Source: Sphingopyxis sp. JAI128 (GTDB lineage: Bacteria > Pseudomonadota > Alphaproteobacteria > Sphingomonadales > Sphingomonadaceae). From it: DNA of 64,000 nt. Positions 1-8,368 of the stretch are shown piece after piece. The translations under genes were made by a program, and so were the position numbers. The number at the start of each line of letters is the position of its first letter. The first letter of the stretch is position 1. The stretch covers positions 62,001 to 126,000 of the forward strand of contig NZ_JACHDA010000002.1 of the NCBI RefSeq assembly GCF_014207235.1, in the 5' to 3' direction. The notes beneath the pieces are model-generated. The model saw only the letters and a program-made list of their open reading frames with translations. It did no database searches and was not told where the DNA came from.

Positions 1-197
1 CTGGCATCGAGCTTGCGCTTCTCTGTGCGACCGTCAATGTATGCCTTCAACGGTCCGTTTGGCAAGCAACAAAGGACTAAGGCAATGGTTGCCATAACGA
101 ACAGAAATACAAATGGGTACGCCTTCGCGGCCTGCAATAGGCCGATAAGAAAGTTCCCAGCCTTTTCGGCCTTTTCTAGTGATTCGGTCGCCCCCAT
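1..197 (-). CDS. Small membrane protein, C-terminus cut by window edge
   Basis: Reading the minus strand from an ATG at 197 gives 65 codons with no stop before the window edge. The N-terminus is short and charged, followed by a hydrophobic stretch at about residues 16-45, probably one membrane segment, and then a basic tail (GRTEKRKLD). No clear Shine-Dalgarno sequence precedes the ATG. I do not recognise the family. A small membrane protein in phage-like DNA could be a holin-type protein, but nothing in the sequence proves it. It is divergent from the SRAP gene. Confidence 0.5.
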   Translation of the reverse strand, partial: MGATESLEKAEKAGNFLIGLLQAAKAYPFVFLFVMATIALVLCCLPNGPLKAYIDGRTEKRKLDA

Positions 198-305
198 TTG
201 ATTCGTCAATACAGAGATAGCCAGAGGTGCCAAGCCTCTACATGATAACGGATCACGCCATTTTGGAACCATTGACTCTGAGTGGCGGACCGTCATCATC
301 TCCCG

Positions 306-956
306 ATGTGCAACCTCTACACCAACAAAACGGCGGTGCAGGAGATGGCGAACCTATTCGGAACGCCCGCCACCTACGGCTCCAACGCGCCTGAGGAAGT
401 CTACCCGGGCTATCCTGGCATGATCGTTCGCGAGCACGAAGGCGCACGCGTCCTGCAATCCATGACATGGGGCTTCCCCGTCCGCCTCAAGGGCATGAAG
501 CCGACCAGCAAGCCGAAGCCGGTCAACAACGCGCGCGATGACAAGTTGCTGACACCGTTCTGGAAGCACTGGTTCACGACACCGGCACACCGCTGCCTCA
601 TCCCGTTCACGGCGTTTGCCGAGGCCGAGGGGCCGAAGGGCAAGATGACGCGAACGTGGATCAGCGTCGACGATCAACCGACCGCGGCATGGGCGGGACT
701 GTGGCGGCCGACCGACGAATGGGGCGACTGCTATACAGGCGTCATGGTGAATGCGACCGAGGAGCTATTCGACATTCACGACCGGATGCCGGTGATCCTG
801 CATCCTGACGAGCACGATGCTTGGCTGAACTGTCCGGCAGAAGATGCCATAGCGCTGGTGCGCAAATACCCCGCGAGCAGACTCGTTGTCGATCGGACAG
901 ACGATCCGTGGTTTAAGCGGGCGGCGAAACCCGTTGAAGGGCCGACGCTCATTTGA
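306..956 (+). CDS. SRAP (SOS response-associated peptidase, YedK/HMCES-like) protein
   Basis: The 216-aa protein belongs to the SRAP family, which forms a covalent thiazolidine link to abasic sites in single-stranded DNA through the Cys that follows the initiator Met. The start at 306 was chosen because it yields Met-Cys (MCNLYT); the longer frame from 282 would bury this essential Cys. Other family landmarks are VNNARDD near residue 75, a glutamate in FAEAEG near 105 (a variant of the usual GFYEW), and the IHDRMPVIL segment carrying the active-site His near 160. The length is normal. A small membrane protein overlaps its stop codon. SRAP genes are common in phages and islands, which fits this accessory region. 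Confidence 0.9.
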   Translation: MCNLYTNKTAVQEMANLFGTPATYGSNAPEEVYPGYPGMIVREHEGARVLQSMTWGFPVRLKGMKPTSKPKPVNNARDDKLLTPFWKHWFTTPAHRCLIPFTAFAEAEGPKGKMTRTWISVDDQPTAAWAGLWRPTDEWGDCYTGVMVNATEELFDIHDRMPVILHPDEHDAWLNCPAEDAIALVRKYPASRLVVDRTDDPWFKRAAKPVEGPTLI

Positions 957-1069
957 TGCCGCGACTTTGGCCTGATCCGCGCGACAATTCGCCCGAACCC
1001 AAATTCTTCCTCTGGGCCGTCGTGGTTAGCGGGATCGGCTATTATTTGCTGAGTTGGTGGCCGCGCTGA
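956..1069 (+). CDS. 37-aa single-span membrane protein coupled to SRAP
   Basis: A short frame begins at the ATG that overlaps the SRAP stop codon (TGATG), an arrangement typical of translational coupling. It encodes a proline- and charge-rich start (about 16 residues) and then one hydrophobic segment (FFLWAVVVSGIGYYLLSWW) ending three residues before the stop. No family is recognised. The overlap and the clean membrane segment are the only evidence that it is real; it could be fortuitous. Confidence 0.4.
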   Translation: MPRLWPDPRDNSPEPKFFLWAVVVSGIGYYLLSWWPR

Positions 1070-1238
1070 AGTGATTGCGAACGGCGGTGCACCAAAAACC
1101 CCGCCGCACCGAGGAGGAGCGACGGGGCTATCCTCGGGTCGCAAGAGGACGGCGCGCGAGTAGCAAGCTGTGGTCGAACTGCAACCCACTCCGATCGCGG
1201 CCTAAACTAAATTTGGGGCCGGACGGCGAGGTTAAGGG

Positions 1239-1454
1239 TCAAACCTTCCTGGAGATGACCAGTTTTGGCGCATCGGTGCAGCGCGCGCAGGCGCCGCGGT
1301 ATCGTTGATACAATGGTGTTTCTTCCAAAGTGCCGGTCACTGCTTGCACCTGTTGGCGGCGGGCGAGGCCCAACGATTCCTGCAAGCAGTCATCGCACCA
1401 AGGGGCTGGCGTCGCGTCGATAAGCTCAATGATACGTCGGGCAATAGCTGTCAT
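1239..1454 (-). CDS. Small two-CxxC protein, probably zinc-binding
   Basis: The frame encodes 71 aa from an ATG at 1454, the start that best matches where protein-like sequence begins; upstream in-frame codons are arginine-rich and look non-coding. The protein has an N-terminal helix (IARRIIELIDATP), then WCDDC, a central basic helix, and ACARC, so two CxxC pairs about 40 residues apart. This suggests a zinc-ribbon-like small protein. No function is recognised. A signal-peptide Cys-rich gene lies just upstream on the same strand. Confidence 0.5.
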   Translation of the reverse strand: MTAIARRIIELIDATPAPWCDDCLQESLGLARRQQVQAVTGTLEETPLYQRYRGACARCTDAPKLVISRKV

Positions 1455-1497
1455 AATTTGGACCAATCGTTTGAACCGCAAGGGGAGCAGGCAGTGC

Positions 1498-1683
1498 CTA
1501 CCCATCGCAAGCGCACCCCGGCGGCTGATGGCAGTTCTTATCCTTCGCAATGCAGCTATTCCCGCAGGCCTTCCCCTTGCTGCATGTCTTGCAGCACGCG
1601 AATGCCTGAGCCGATCCGCATAGCGGCGCATCGGCTGCTATCGGCACTACCAACAGCGCGATCGCTGCGAGCAAATGTTTCAT
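1498..1683 (-). CDS. Small secreted cysteine-rich protein
   Basis: The 61-aa product begins with a typical signal peptide (MKHLLAAIALLVVPIAADA), followed by a mature part of about 40 residues with nine cysteines (22, 30, 31, 34, 40, 44, 51, 57, 59), including CCKTC, GKACGNSC and a terminal CAC. Repeated Lys-Gly and Cys spacing suggest a disulfide- or metal-stabilised periplasmic mini-protein. Similar small proteins of unknown function seem common in proteobacteria, but this is recall only. The gene lies alone between two short genes on the same strand. Confidence 0.65.
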   Translation of the reverse strand: MKHLLAAIALLVVPIAADAPLCGSAQAFACCKTCSKGKACGNSCIAKDKNCHQPPGCACDG

Positions 1684-1786
1684 GATGCCCTCCCCCGAGA
1701 AAGACGGGTGTAGCAGGAATAGGATCTAGAGGCGAATCTGAGCGCACTGGCTAGCCCGTCGTTGGTCATCGCGACGGTTCACAAGA

Positions 1787-1945
1787 AAGGGCTCCGACTT
1801 TGCAACCGAAGCCCTTCCGGCATTTAGCTCCCAGCGTCTCGGGGTCTCAAGAGACGCCGGTGGCGCATGGGAGAATATGCAGATCCCGTCTGGGGTCAAC
1901 GAGCAGTTGGGTGGCCCCGCCGTCTGGGTCGATGGGACGGCGGGG
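1787..1945. other. Hairpin-rich non-coding stretch within the 1684-2148 gap
   Basis: The 465-base gap between two minus-strand genes contains three inverted repeats: AAGGGCT/AGCCCTT at 1787-1816, GCGTCTC/GAGACGC at 1834-1857, and CCCCGCCGTC/GACGGCGGGG at 1915-1945 with an 11-base loop. None is followed by a T-run on either strand, so they are not convincing intrinsic terminators. They may be structured RNA, remnants of a mobile element or factor-dependent termination signals. No protein-like frame was accepted here. Confidence 0.35.
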
Positions 1946-2148
1946 TCGCCGACTCAATAACCATTGGCGGTAAAGGATGGGTGAAACTCTCAAATCGAGA
2001 GCAGTTCCGCTTGCTTCTCTGCCCCCCGTGATCGACACTTTTCCCACTGGTCGGCCGGGCGAATTGGGACGTCACGGCCTTAGGGCGGAAGCTTGAGACT
2101 ACCCGCCCGCCAGTCGTAAATGTGAGCAGCCAGATCGCTCCAACGGTA

Positions 2149-2973
2149 TCAGCTCACCAAACCTGCGAACTGCTCAGGGGCTCCAACCGAGATATGATCT
2201 CCAAACGGCGGATGTGAATAATCGATCAGATGATCCCCGCGTCTGGAATCGTGAATGCGAAACATTACCACCGTGAACCTCTCGACGCGGCTAAACACGG
2301 TTCGGTAAGCCGCTGCGATATACAGATGCGTCGCTGTGACTTTCTGCGGTTCACCGTCATGGTCGCACGACACGCGAGGGGTGAAGGGTCTATCCGGGAA
2401 AAGATCGCACTCCACCCAATCGATCCTTCCCGACAGAAACTGGGCAACGGTTTCGTCGATGTGGGCTTTGGGATCATCGCCAAATGCCAAGCCCGCGAAA
2501 TATCGAAACCGCACTGCGGGCGTGGAGCCCATGTTCACAAATGCGACTTTGAAAACAAACCGGGGTGAACCGTTTTGCATCCGAAATCCGATCGGCTCAA
2601 TGTTGTCTATCGCCACCCAAGCGCGACTTTGCGCTTCCATACTTTGGCGAGCGATCCCGTTGGCTCGATACGCGAGAAACAGCGCCACCAAGACGCCGGC
2701 GAAACTCAGGCCGCTAATTCCAGCCGCAAACGCTGACCATCTCACTCCTTCCGCTGCAGCATCTGCCGCCTTCCATTGAGCGCAAAGATCCGAAGATCTA
2801 ACTTCTCTGCCCGCGGCGCAGCCACGGTCCGGTGTGCTGACGGCTGGGGCAATCGGAGAAGGAGAACCGATCCTTTCGGCTATGGTTCTCGCCGGTTCCG
2901 GGGCGGTTGGCGCCTTTGCAGCGAGTGCGAAAGACGCAAAGGCTGTAAGAATTGCAATCCGTCGTTTCTGCAT
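2149..2973 (-). CDS. Membrane-anchored protein of unknown function
   Basis: The 274-aa protein begins with a hydrophobic signal or membrane segment (residues 5-20), followed by a proline/alanine-rich spacer, a second membrane segment at about 82-105 (AGVLVALFLAYRANGIARQ), and then about 165 residues of soluble, beta-rich sequence starting SRAWVAIDNIEP. This layout, one helix pair followed by an extracytoplasmic beta domain, is frequent in uncharacterised accessory proteins. The ATG at 2973 is preceded by a strong GGGGGAG ribosome site. It lies 12 bases downstream of the HEPN-like gene, so the two are probably co-transcribed. Confidence 0.7.
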   Translation of the reverse strand: MQKRRIAILTAFASFALAAKAPTAPEPARTIAERIGSPSPIAPAVSTPDRGCAAGREVRSSDLCAQWKAADAAAEGVRWSAFAAGISGLSFAGVLVALFLAYRANGIARQSMEAQSRAWVAIDNIEPIGFRMQNGSPRFVFKVAFVNMGSTPAVRFRYFAGLAFGDDPKAHIDETVAQFLSGRIDWVECDLFPDRPFTPRVSCDHDGEPQKVTATHLYIAAAYRTVFSRVERFTVVMFRIHDSRRGDHLIDYSHPPFGDHISVGAPEQFAGLVS

Positions 2974-2985
2974 AACTCCCCCCGA

Positions 2986-3660
2986 CTAACGTTTTTGCGG
3001 CTGGCCAATCGCGATCTGATTTACAGAGTCGATCCCTCCCGGTGGTGCTGGAATGTCCAGTGTTTCCATGGTCAGTTTGGCGACGCCGCGGTCCAGAAGA
3101 CGGAAAATGTGGTGCATCCGATCGTGAGGAAAAATCACAACTTGGCCGGGCCTGAAATATTCACCCAGCACTTCGAGACGTTTGTGGGACGCGCCACTCA
3201 GGACCCCGCCGTCATGGATTATCGCATGGCGCAGAAGTCGCAAATCACCAGCAATGGGTAGAAAGATTTCGTTCTTTTCTACACCGAGCGACAAGGCCAG
3301 CTCATGACGCGTCACGTAGTCCCAATAGGTGAAAACGAATATGATGATCGCTTGGCATATCTGCTGTTCATTGCTGCCGTTGCGGGAGTTGGCTTCGAGA
3401 AATTCCTTTGACAGCCGGGTGGTCTGCACCACGACATCCGGCGCTGTCGGATCCTTAACCGAGGTGTGAACGATCGATGGCACGCCCTTGCTGTCGAGCT
3501 TGCGTCGCGCGGTCTTCAAAACCTTCGAGACTTGAATGCTGATCTCCCGGTGGTTCGATTGATACGCCGCGCACGCATCGGTGTAGGCTCCCTTCTGCAT
3601 CCGAAGGAAATCCTGAAACTTCTGCACCGCTGCAAGAAACGCCTTATTCTCTAGGCCCAA
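2986..3660 (-). CDS. HEPN-like protein of unknown function
   Basis: The frame gives 224 aa from a TTG at 3660, with a GGGGGCGG stretch about 6 bases upstream; an ATG at codon 21 is the alternative start. The sequence is mostly helical. Residues 140-151 (LRLLRHAIIHDGG) contain R144-x4-H149, the pattern that defines HEPN nucleases and HEPN-related accessory proteins. A hydrophobic helix (ICQAIIIFVFTYW) precedes it. The C-terminal part is a possible beta domain. It starts 31 bases after the stop of the giant phage gene and just before the membrane-protein gene. A defence or toxin role is possible but inferred only from the motif and the setting. Confidence 0.6.
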   Translation of the reverse strand: MGLENKAFLAAVQKFQDFLRMQKGAYTDACAAYQSNHREISIQVSKVLKTARRKLDSKGVPSIVHTSVKDPTAPDVVVQTTRLSKEFLEANSRNGSNEQQICQAIIIFVFTYWDYVTRHELALSLGVEKNEIFLPIAGDLRLLRHAIIHDGGVLSGASHKRLEVLGEYFRPGQVVIFPHDRMHHIFRLLDRGVAKLTMETLDIPAPPGGIDSVNQIAIGQPQKR

Positions 3661-3691
3661 GCTGCCGCCCCCTTTGCGGCTTCATCTCATA

Positions 3692-6600
3692 TCATTGAAC
3701 TAACTCAAAGCCCTCCGGGATCGGTGCCATTTCAAATCCTGACGGAATTGGAGGATTCTTGACCTCACCGCCGCGAAGCAGTTCTCGCGCGATGGCCCGC
3801 GACGCCTTGGCCGTCTTGTCCAATTCGTCTTGCTTGCCTTCCTGATCCAGCTGCGACCACGACGGTTCGGCCAGAAGCATAGCGATCTCATCCCGCAAGA
3901 CAGGACCGGCGAGCGCCTGATAGCGGTTATATTCCGCATCGGAGAGCTTCTGTCCGCCGACCTTCCGGCCCAGCTTTCCAACCTTCAGATTATCGGCAAG
4001 CAGCGCTGCCACGATGGGATCGTTGGTTTCTTTCGACGCCCAGATGGGCGAGAGAAAATCCGGCCCGACGCCGCCCTGGCTAACGATCGGCTGACCCCAC
4101 ATGTCGCGACGCGGAAGAAGATCATCGGACATGCCGGGAATGCGCGACTGGATATAGCTCATGGTGTCGGGAGCCTCGCGCATCGTCGGGTCCATCCACC
4201 GCGCGACCTGCGAAACCCCGGTCGGGACAGCAAGCGAACCAGCAAGCCGCTTCACGAACGTGCCGCCGCTGCGCTCTGGATCGTTGAGGGCTTCCATCAT
4301 GTCCGACACGCCCGACAGCCACGTCTTGTTCGACAGGTTGCCAAGGATGCTGGCGACAATGAGGCCCGCGCCTTCCTCGCGCTCGGTTTCCGTCATCCCG
4401 TCGCCCAGCGTCGCCATATCAGCCGCGGCGCCAATGGTAAGCGCGAAGGGATCGAGCCGCTTGTAGCTGTAATAGGTGTCGCCAAGCTTCACGCTATATT
4501 CCTGCCAGCCCGACGCCCGAAGCTGGCGCAGACGGTTTTGATCGGACGGTGGCGAGCCGGTGATAAGCCCATTCACGGCCATCTCCGCAAAGGCCGCACC
4601 GAACCCGGAGCCGACCATAACCCGCGCAATCGCCAAGTCGCGCTTTGGCCCGCCCGCTGCAAAATCCTTCCGCCATTCCTTGAGCAGCGGGGCGGCAGGG
4701 GAGCGCTCGGCAGCAAACTTGAACAGGTTTGTCGGCGTGCGGACGAACGGCAGAATAAGCTTGAGGACGGGGGCGGCTTGTGTGGCGCGGGAGACAGGAC
4801 CGGCAATTTCCCCCAGCGGGCGCTGGAACGTCACGTAGCGCCCATAATCCAACGCGGATTCGATCATGTCATCAGTCGGGTTCGCGAAAAGCTCAGCCGA
4901 ACGAGCGCGCAGCGCATCGCCCTTCAATCCTTCTGCGTGCGCCTTCCTCATCGCAAGCCCGGTCAACTCCATGCGCCGCGCCATGCCTTTGAACAGCTCG
5001 TCTTCTGCGGTCAGCAAGCGCGTGGGCGTGCGGATAATCTCGCCCTTGAGGCCACTAATTGCCTTTTGCCCCTGATCCTCGACCTTGGACACGAAATCGG
5101 ACGCCTCGCCCGTCCGCAGCGCGCGGGCAAATTCGCGCGCGCCTTCCTTGGCACCCTGCAACATGCCGACAGCGCGCGAGCCGACTTCCGAGAAAGTGAC
5201 GCTATCAACGGCATCGCGGCTGGCGACGCGTCGGGCGGCACCCATCCCGGCAGCCACCGCATGTTCGGGAATCTGTGCAACGCTGGTCAGCGTGTTGCTG
5301 AGCATGTTGACGACATGCGTCTGCGGACCTGAGAGGAGCGAGTTGATCCACAGTTCGACCAGCTTGTCGCGGAACCGGGGCTTGCTCGCTTTCTCGATAA
5401 AGCGGTTTAGGTTCGCCGGGTCGGCTTCCAGATCGATGATGGCGTTCGCTGCGTCTTTCAGGCGGGACTTGCCGCCACCAGAGTTGACCAATTCCGAAAG
5501 CACACGGCCGGGAACATCACGGCTATCAGCCGCCATGCGGAAAGCCGACAGCGCGCGGCCTGCTTCTGCGGTAGCGCCCGCCACCTGTTCCTGAATAGCC
5601 GTATGGCGAACGAGGGCTTTGCGAAATGCCGCCAGCAGTTCGTCGCCCGGTTCATCACCCGCCCGCTGGATGCGGCGAGCCATGTTGACCAGCTCGCTTG
5701 CGGACTTCCCAAGGATGGCACGCGCTGCATAGGCTTCTTCGGCGTTGAACGCCTGCCCCTTGCGCCGGGTTAGCAAATCATCGGCGCTCATTCCCAAATC
5801 TTGGGCCAGTGCGCGCGTCTCGGCCTGTGAAATCTGCCCACGCCTGGCGGCATCGAATCCGCCCGCGATATTCTCCGCGATCTTGAGCGCCTGCCCGATG
5901 TCCTGGGGGGTGTCGAGTTTGTCGATGCGGACGTTGCCCACCTTCGACACGACAGCGTTATTCCAGTCGTCATAGGCCGTTGCCGGGGGAGTGTTTGCGA
6001 TTATGTCGTCTAGGGTGGCCGGCTGCCCCATATCCTCTGCCAGAGGTGCGCCTTCCTGCCGTGCGCGCTCGACGGCAAGCCGCTGGTCGCGGGCCGCGTT
6101 GAACGCGTCAATCTCGGCAAAGTCATCGGGCCGGAACGTGCGATTGACCCCCCGGTAGGTATCGCCGAGCGCGGTCACAAATTCATCAACCGACGGGCGC
6201 GTGGCGTAATCCGGGAAATAGCCCGCTTCCCATGCCCGCTGCGCCATTTCGTCCAGCGTGGCGCCGCTTTCGTCATTGAGCAGTGGGCCTAGGCGATTCT
6301 CGCCTCCGGCAAAGTCATCGCCCCGGCGCGGCGCGTTCGACAGGCCAGCGGCTTTCAGCTCACCCCGGAAGTCGGCAACGCCGCCCTCAGAGCGCACATA
6401 GGCCACCAGATCGAGCGGGCCGCGACGATTGAGCATGTTGTCGGGATTGGCGCGCGAGGGGAATTGACGGGCTTCCAGAACAGCCCGTTCGTTCGGTGCG
6501 CGGACCTCAGGGTAAAGCCCGTCATTCGCCGCCGCAAATTCGTCGAGAGACTGGATTTCATTCGCGGGACGCGGCAGCACGTCGCCGGGGACAACCCTCG

Positions 6601-8368
6601 CCGTCGCGGCGTTAATCATCGCCTCTGTCGGGCCATCCATCATGCGCGTGGCCCGCGAGGCATTCACGTCGATGGTATCGGGGATGCGCGGGGACGATAG
6701 CGACGGCATAGCGTCCTCTGCGTCCATATTGGCGACTGAGGGGCGATCAAGGACGAAGCCGTCGGGGATCGGAGGCAGCGAATCATCAACCGGCACCGGT
6801 GCAGGCTCACCCAGCTTGGGGAGCGTCACCGGCTCGGCGGCTGCGGTTGGGGCGGGAGCGTTCGACAGGGATTCGGCGATAATCTGACTGGCCGATGGTT
6901 TCCCCGTCCGCCGCGACAGGAGGTCTCGCACCACCGGCGACGCGACATCTATCCCCTTGCCGAGCGTCCCGCCCACGACCGCGCCGCCCAAGGCATTCAG
7001 GGGGACATTTGCAAGTCGCTGGCCTAGCGTCCCATCGCCCGAACCGAAGCCGTAGATTGCGCCCTCAGCGGCGCCAGCCCTCGCCAACCCCGCAGCACCG
7101 CGCACACCTCCGCCGAACGGCAGGGCAAAGCCGCTGGCAAGCTGACCGCCAGCCCGCACATAAGGATGATTGGTTTCGTCGTAATCGATGATGGCGCGAT
7201 TCTGGCGCAGGTTGTTTTCGTAAATGTCGCCGAACGACCGATCGCTGTTGAAGATGCTTTCGCGGTAAGGTGTCATGCCGAGCGCATCCGGCACGGCGCC
7301 CATTTCATCGAGAAAGCCCAAGGGATCGCCAAAGCCGCGCAAGCCAGCCCCTAAACGGCCATCGCCGGGATCAATGAGCGGCAGCGGGATCGGGGCGCTA
7401 CCGCCCGTCCTGCGGGCCTCGAAGAAGGCCGACACGTCGCGAGGGTCGAACGTCATGCCGTTCACTTCCGCGAATTGTGCGAGGCTTTCCGGCGTGGCGT
7501 CAGGCGATGACAGGAGCGCGCCATAAGCTTCCTGCACTTCGGGCCGCATCCCGGCGAAAGCGTTCTGCTTCTTGAAATCTGCGAGGGTGGCGGCGTCCCA
7601 GCTGGAATAGTCGATATTGCCGATACGCTGACCCGAACGAATCGCTTCGATAAACTCCTGGTCGGCAACTTCCGATGCTTCGCGTCCTTTGGCTTTCCAA
7701 TAGGCGTCAAGGTCAGCCTGGCTGAAATTGGGATCGCCCGACTTGTTGGCAAGGAAGCCGAAAAAATCGCGTTCCTCTGCGTCGGTGAGACGCTGAAATT
7801 CGGGCCGCAGTTCCGGCAGATCGCTGGTAAAGACCGCCTGTTCGTCGGGACCGATTTTCAGGTTCCAGCGGTCGGCCTTCCGGTGAACGTCCGGCGCCAG
7901 ATATTGCGTGGCGTGCGCGCCCTGATTGTTCAGGCGGCCGAGCCGTTCCGCCTCCAGATATTCAGCACGGCGCTGCGGATCGTCGCCGAGATAGTCAGGT
8001 GCGGCGAGCCCCTGACCCTGCCAGAGCAGCGGCAGCACATTATCGAAGCCGCTATTCTCGGTGACGACGACCGGACGCCCGAATGTCTGTTTGCCAATGC
8101 CGCGCACGTCCGTCTGCGGGGTGATGAACCGGTCGAGCGCATTGGTGGAAAGCTGTCCAATCGGCACCGTGCCGCCATCGGGGCGATACCCGAGCTGATC
8201 GCTTTCGAAGGCGTCATAGCCATAGAGGCGAGCATTCGGGCCGCCCTGCAAGCGCAGCGTATCGCCGTCCACGACGCCGCCCGACGCGATGAAATCCATC
8301 AGGTCGCGCTTGGGGTCGGGCTCGTCCAGTTCCCAGCCGGGAGGAATCGGAGGACGGCTGTCGCTCAC
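3692..8368 (-). CDS. Giant phage virion (ejection-type) protein with N-terminal SNase-like nuclease domain
   Basis: The protein is about 1,558 aa. I chose GTG at 8368 because it forms a GTGA overlap with the upstream stop; GTG at 8383 is the alternative. Residues 30-152 resemble staphylococcal nuclease: DGD36T, R47, D52, E55 and FGR98 match its D21, R35, D40, E43 and R87. Next come glycine/alanine-rich hydrophobic stretches (about 405-475), and helical segments typical of large virion proteins injected by podoviruses and of polyvalent-protein domains (LLSGPQTHVVNMLSN near 1,040, then a region to about 1,400). Short PPIPxGFxLD-like motifs occur at the N-terminus, near 535 and twice at the C-terminus. 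It is last in a coupled virion operon. Confidence 0.8.
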   Translation of the reverse strand: MSDSRPPIPPGWELDEPDPKRDLMDFIASGGVVDGDTLRLQGGPNARLYGYDAFESDQLGYRPDGGTVPIGQLSTNALDRFITPQTDVRGIGKQTFGRPVVVTENSGFDNVLPLLWQGQGLAAPDYLGDDPQRRAEYLEAERLGRLNNQGAHATQYLAPDVHRKADRWNLKIGPDEQAVFTSDLPELRPEFQRLTDAEERDFFGFLANKSGDPNFSQADLDAYWKAKGREASEVADQEFIEAIRSGQRIGNIDYSSWDAATLADFKKQNAFAGMRPEVQEAYGALLSSPDATPESLAQFAEVNGMTFDPRDVSAFFEARRTGGSAPIPLPLIDPGDGRLGAGLRGFGDPLGFLDEMGAVPDALGMTPYRESIFNSDRSFGDIYENNLRQNRAIIDYDETNHPYVRAGGQLASGFALPFGGGVRGAAGLARAGAAEGAIYGFGSGDGTLGQRLANVPLNALGGAVVGGTLGKGIDVASPVVRDLLSRRTGKPSASQIIAESLSNAPAPTAAAEPVTLPKLGEPAPVPVDDSLPPIPDGFVLDRPSVANMDAEDAMPSLSSPRIPDTIDVNASRATRMMDGPTEAMINAATARVVPGDVLPRPANEIQSLDEFAAANDGLYPEVRAPNERAVLEARQFPSRANPDNMLNRRGPLDLVAYVRSEGGVADFRGELKAAGLSNAPRRGDDFAGGENRLGPLLNDESGATLDEMAQRAWEAGYFPDYATRPSVDEFVTALGDTYRGVNRTFRPDDFAEIDAFNAARDQRLAVERARQEGAPLAEDMGQPATLDDIIANTPPATAYDDWNNAVVSKVGNVRIDKLDTPQDIGQALKIAENIAGGFDAARRGQISQAETRALAQDLGMSADDLLTRRKGQAFNAEEAYAARAILGKSASELVNMARRIQRAGDEPGDELLAAFRKALVRHTAIQEQVAGATAEAGRALSAFRMAADSRDVPGRVLSELVNSGGGKSRLKDAANAIIDLEADPANLNRFIEKASKPRFRDKLVELWINSLLSGPQTHVVNMLSNTLTSVAQIPEHAVAAGMGAARRVASRDAVDSVTFSEVGSRAVGMLQGAKEGAREFARALRTGEASDFVSKVEDQGQKAISGLKGEIIRTPTRLLTAEDELFKGMARRMELTGLAMRKAHAEGLKGDALRARSAELFANPTDDMIESALDYGRYVTFQRPLGEIAGPVSRATQAAPVLKLILPFVRTPTNLFKFAAERSPAAPLLKEWRKDFAAGGPKRDLAIARVMVGSGFGAAFAEMAVNGLITGSPPSDQNRLRQLRASGWQEYSVKLGDTYYSYKRLDPFALTIGAAADMATLGDGMTETEREEGAGLIVASILGNLSNKTWLSGVSDMMEALNDPERSGGTFVKRLAGSLAVPTGVSQVARWMDPTMREAPDTMSYIQSRIPGMSDDLLPRRDMWGQPIVSQGGVGPDFLSPIWASKETNDPIVAALLADNLKVGKLGRKVGGQKLSDAEYNRYQALAGPVLRDEIAMLLAEPSWSQLDQEGKQDELDKTAKASRAIARELLRGGEVKNPPIPSGFEMAPIPEGFELVQ

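Noticed and set aside
1847..2047. 66-aa minus-strand frame in the hairpin-rich gap
   Set aside because: It spans a hairpin, has no ribosome site, and its sequence is unlike a protein family.
3830..5332. 500-aa plus-strand open frame inside the giant phage gene
   Set aside because: It is antisense to conserved polyvalent-protein motifs and looks like compositional noise.
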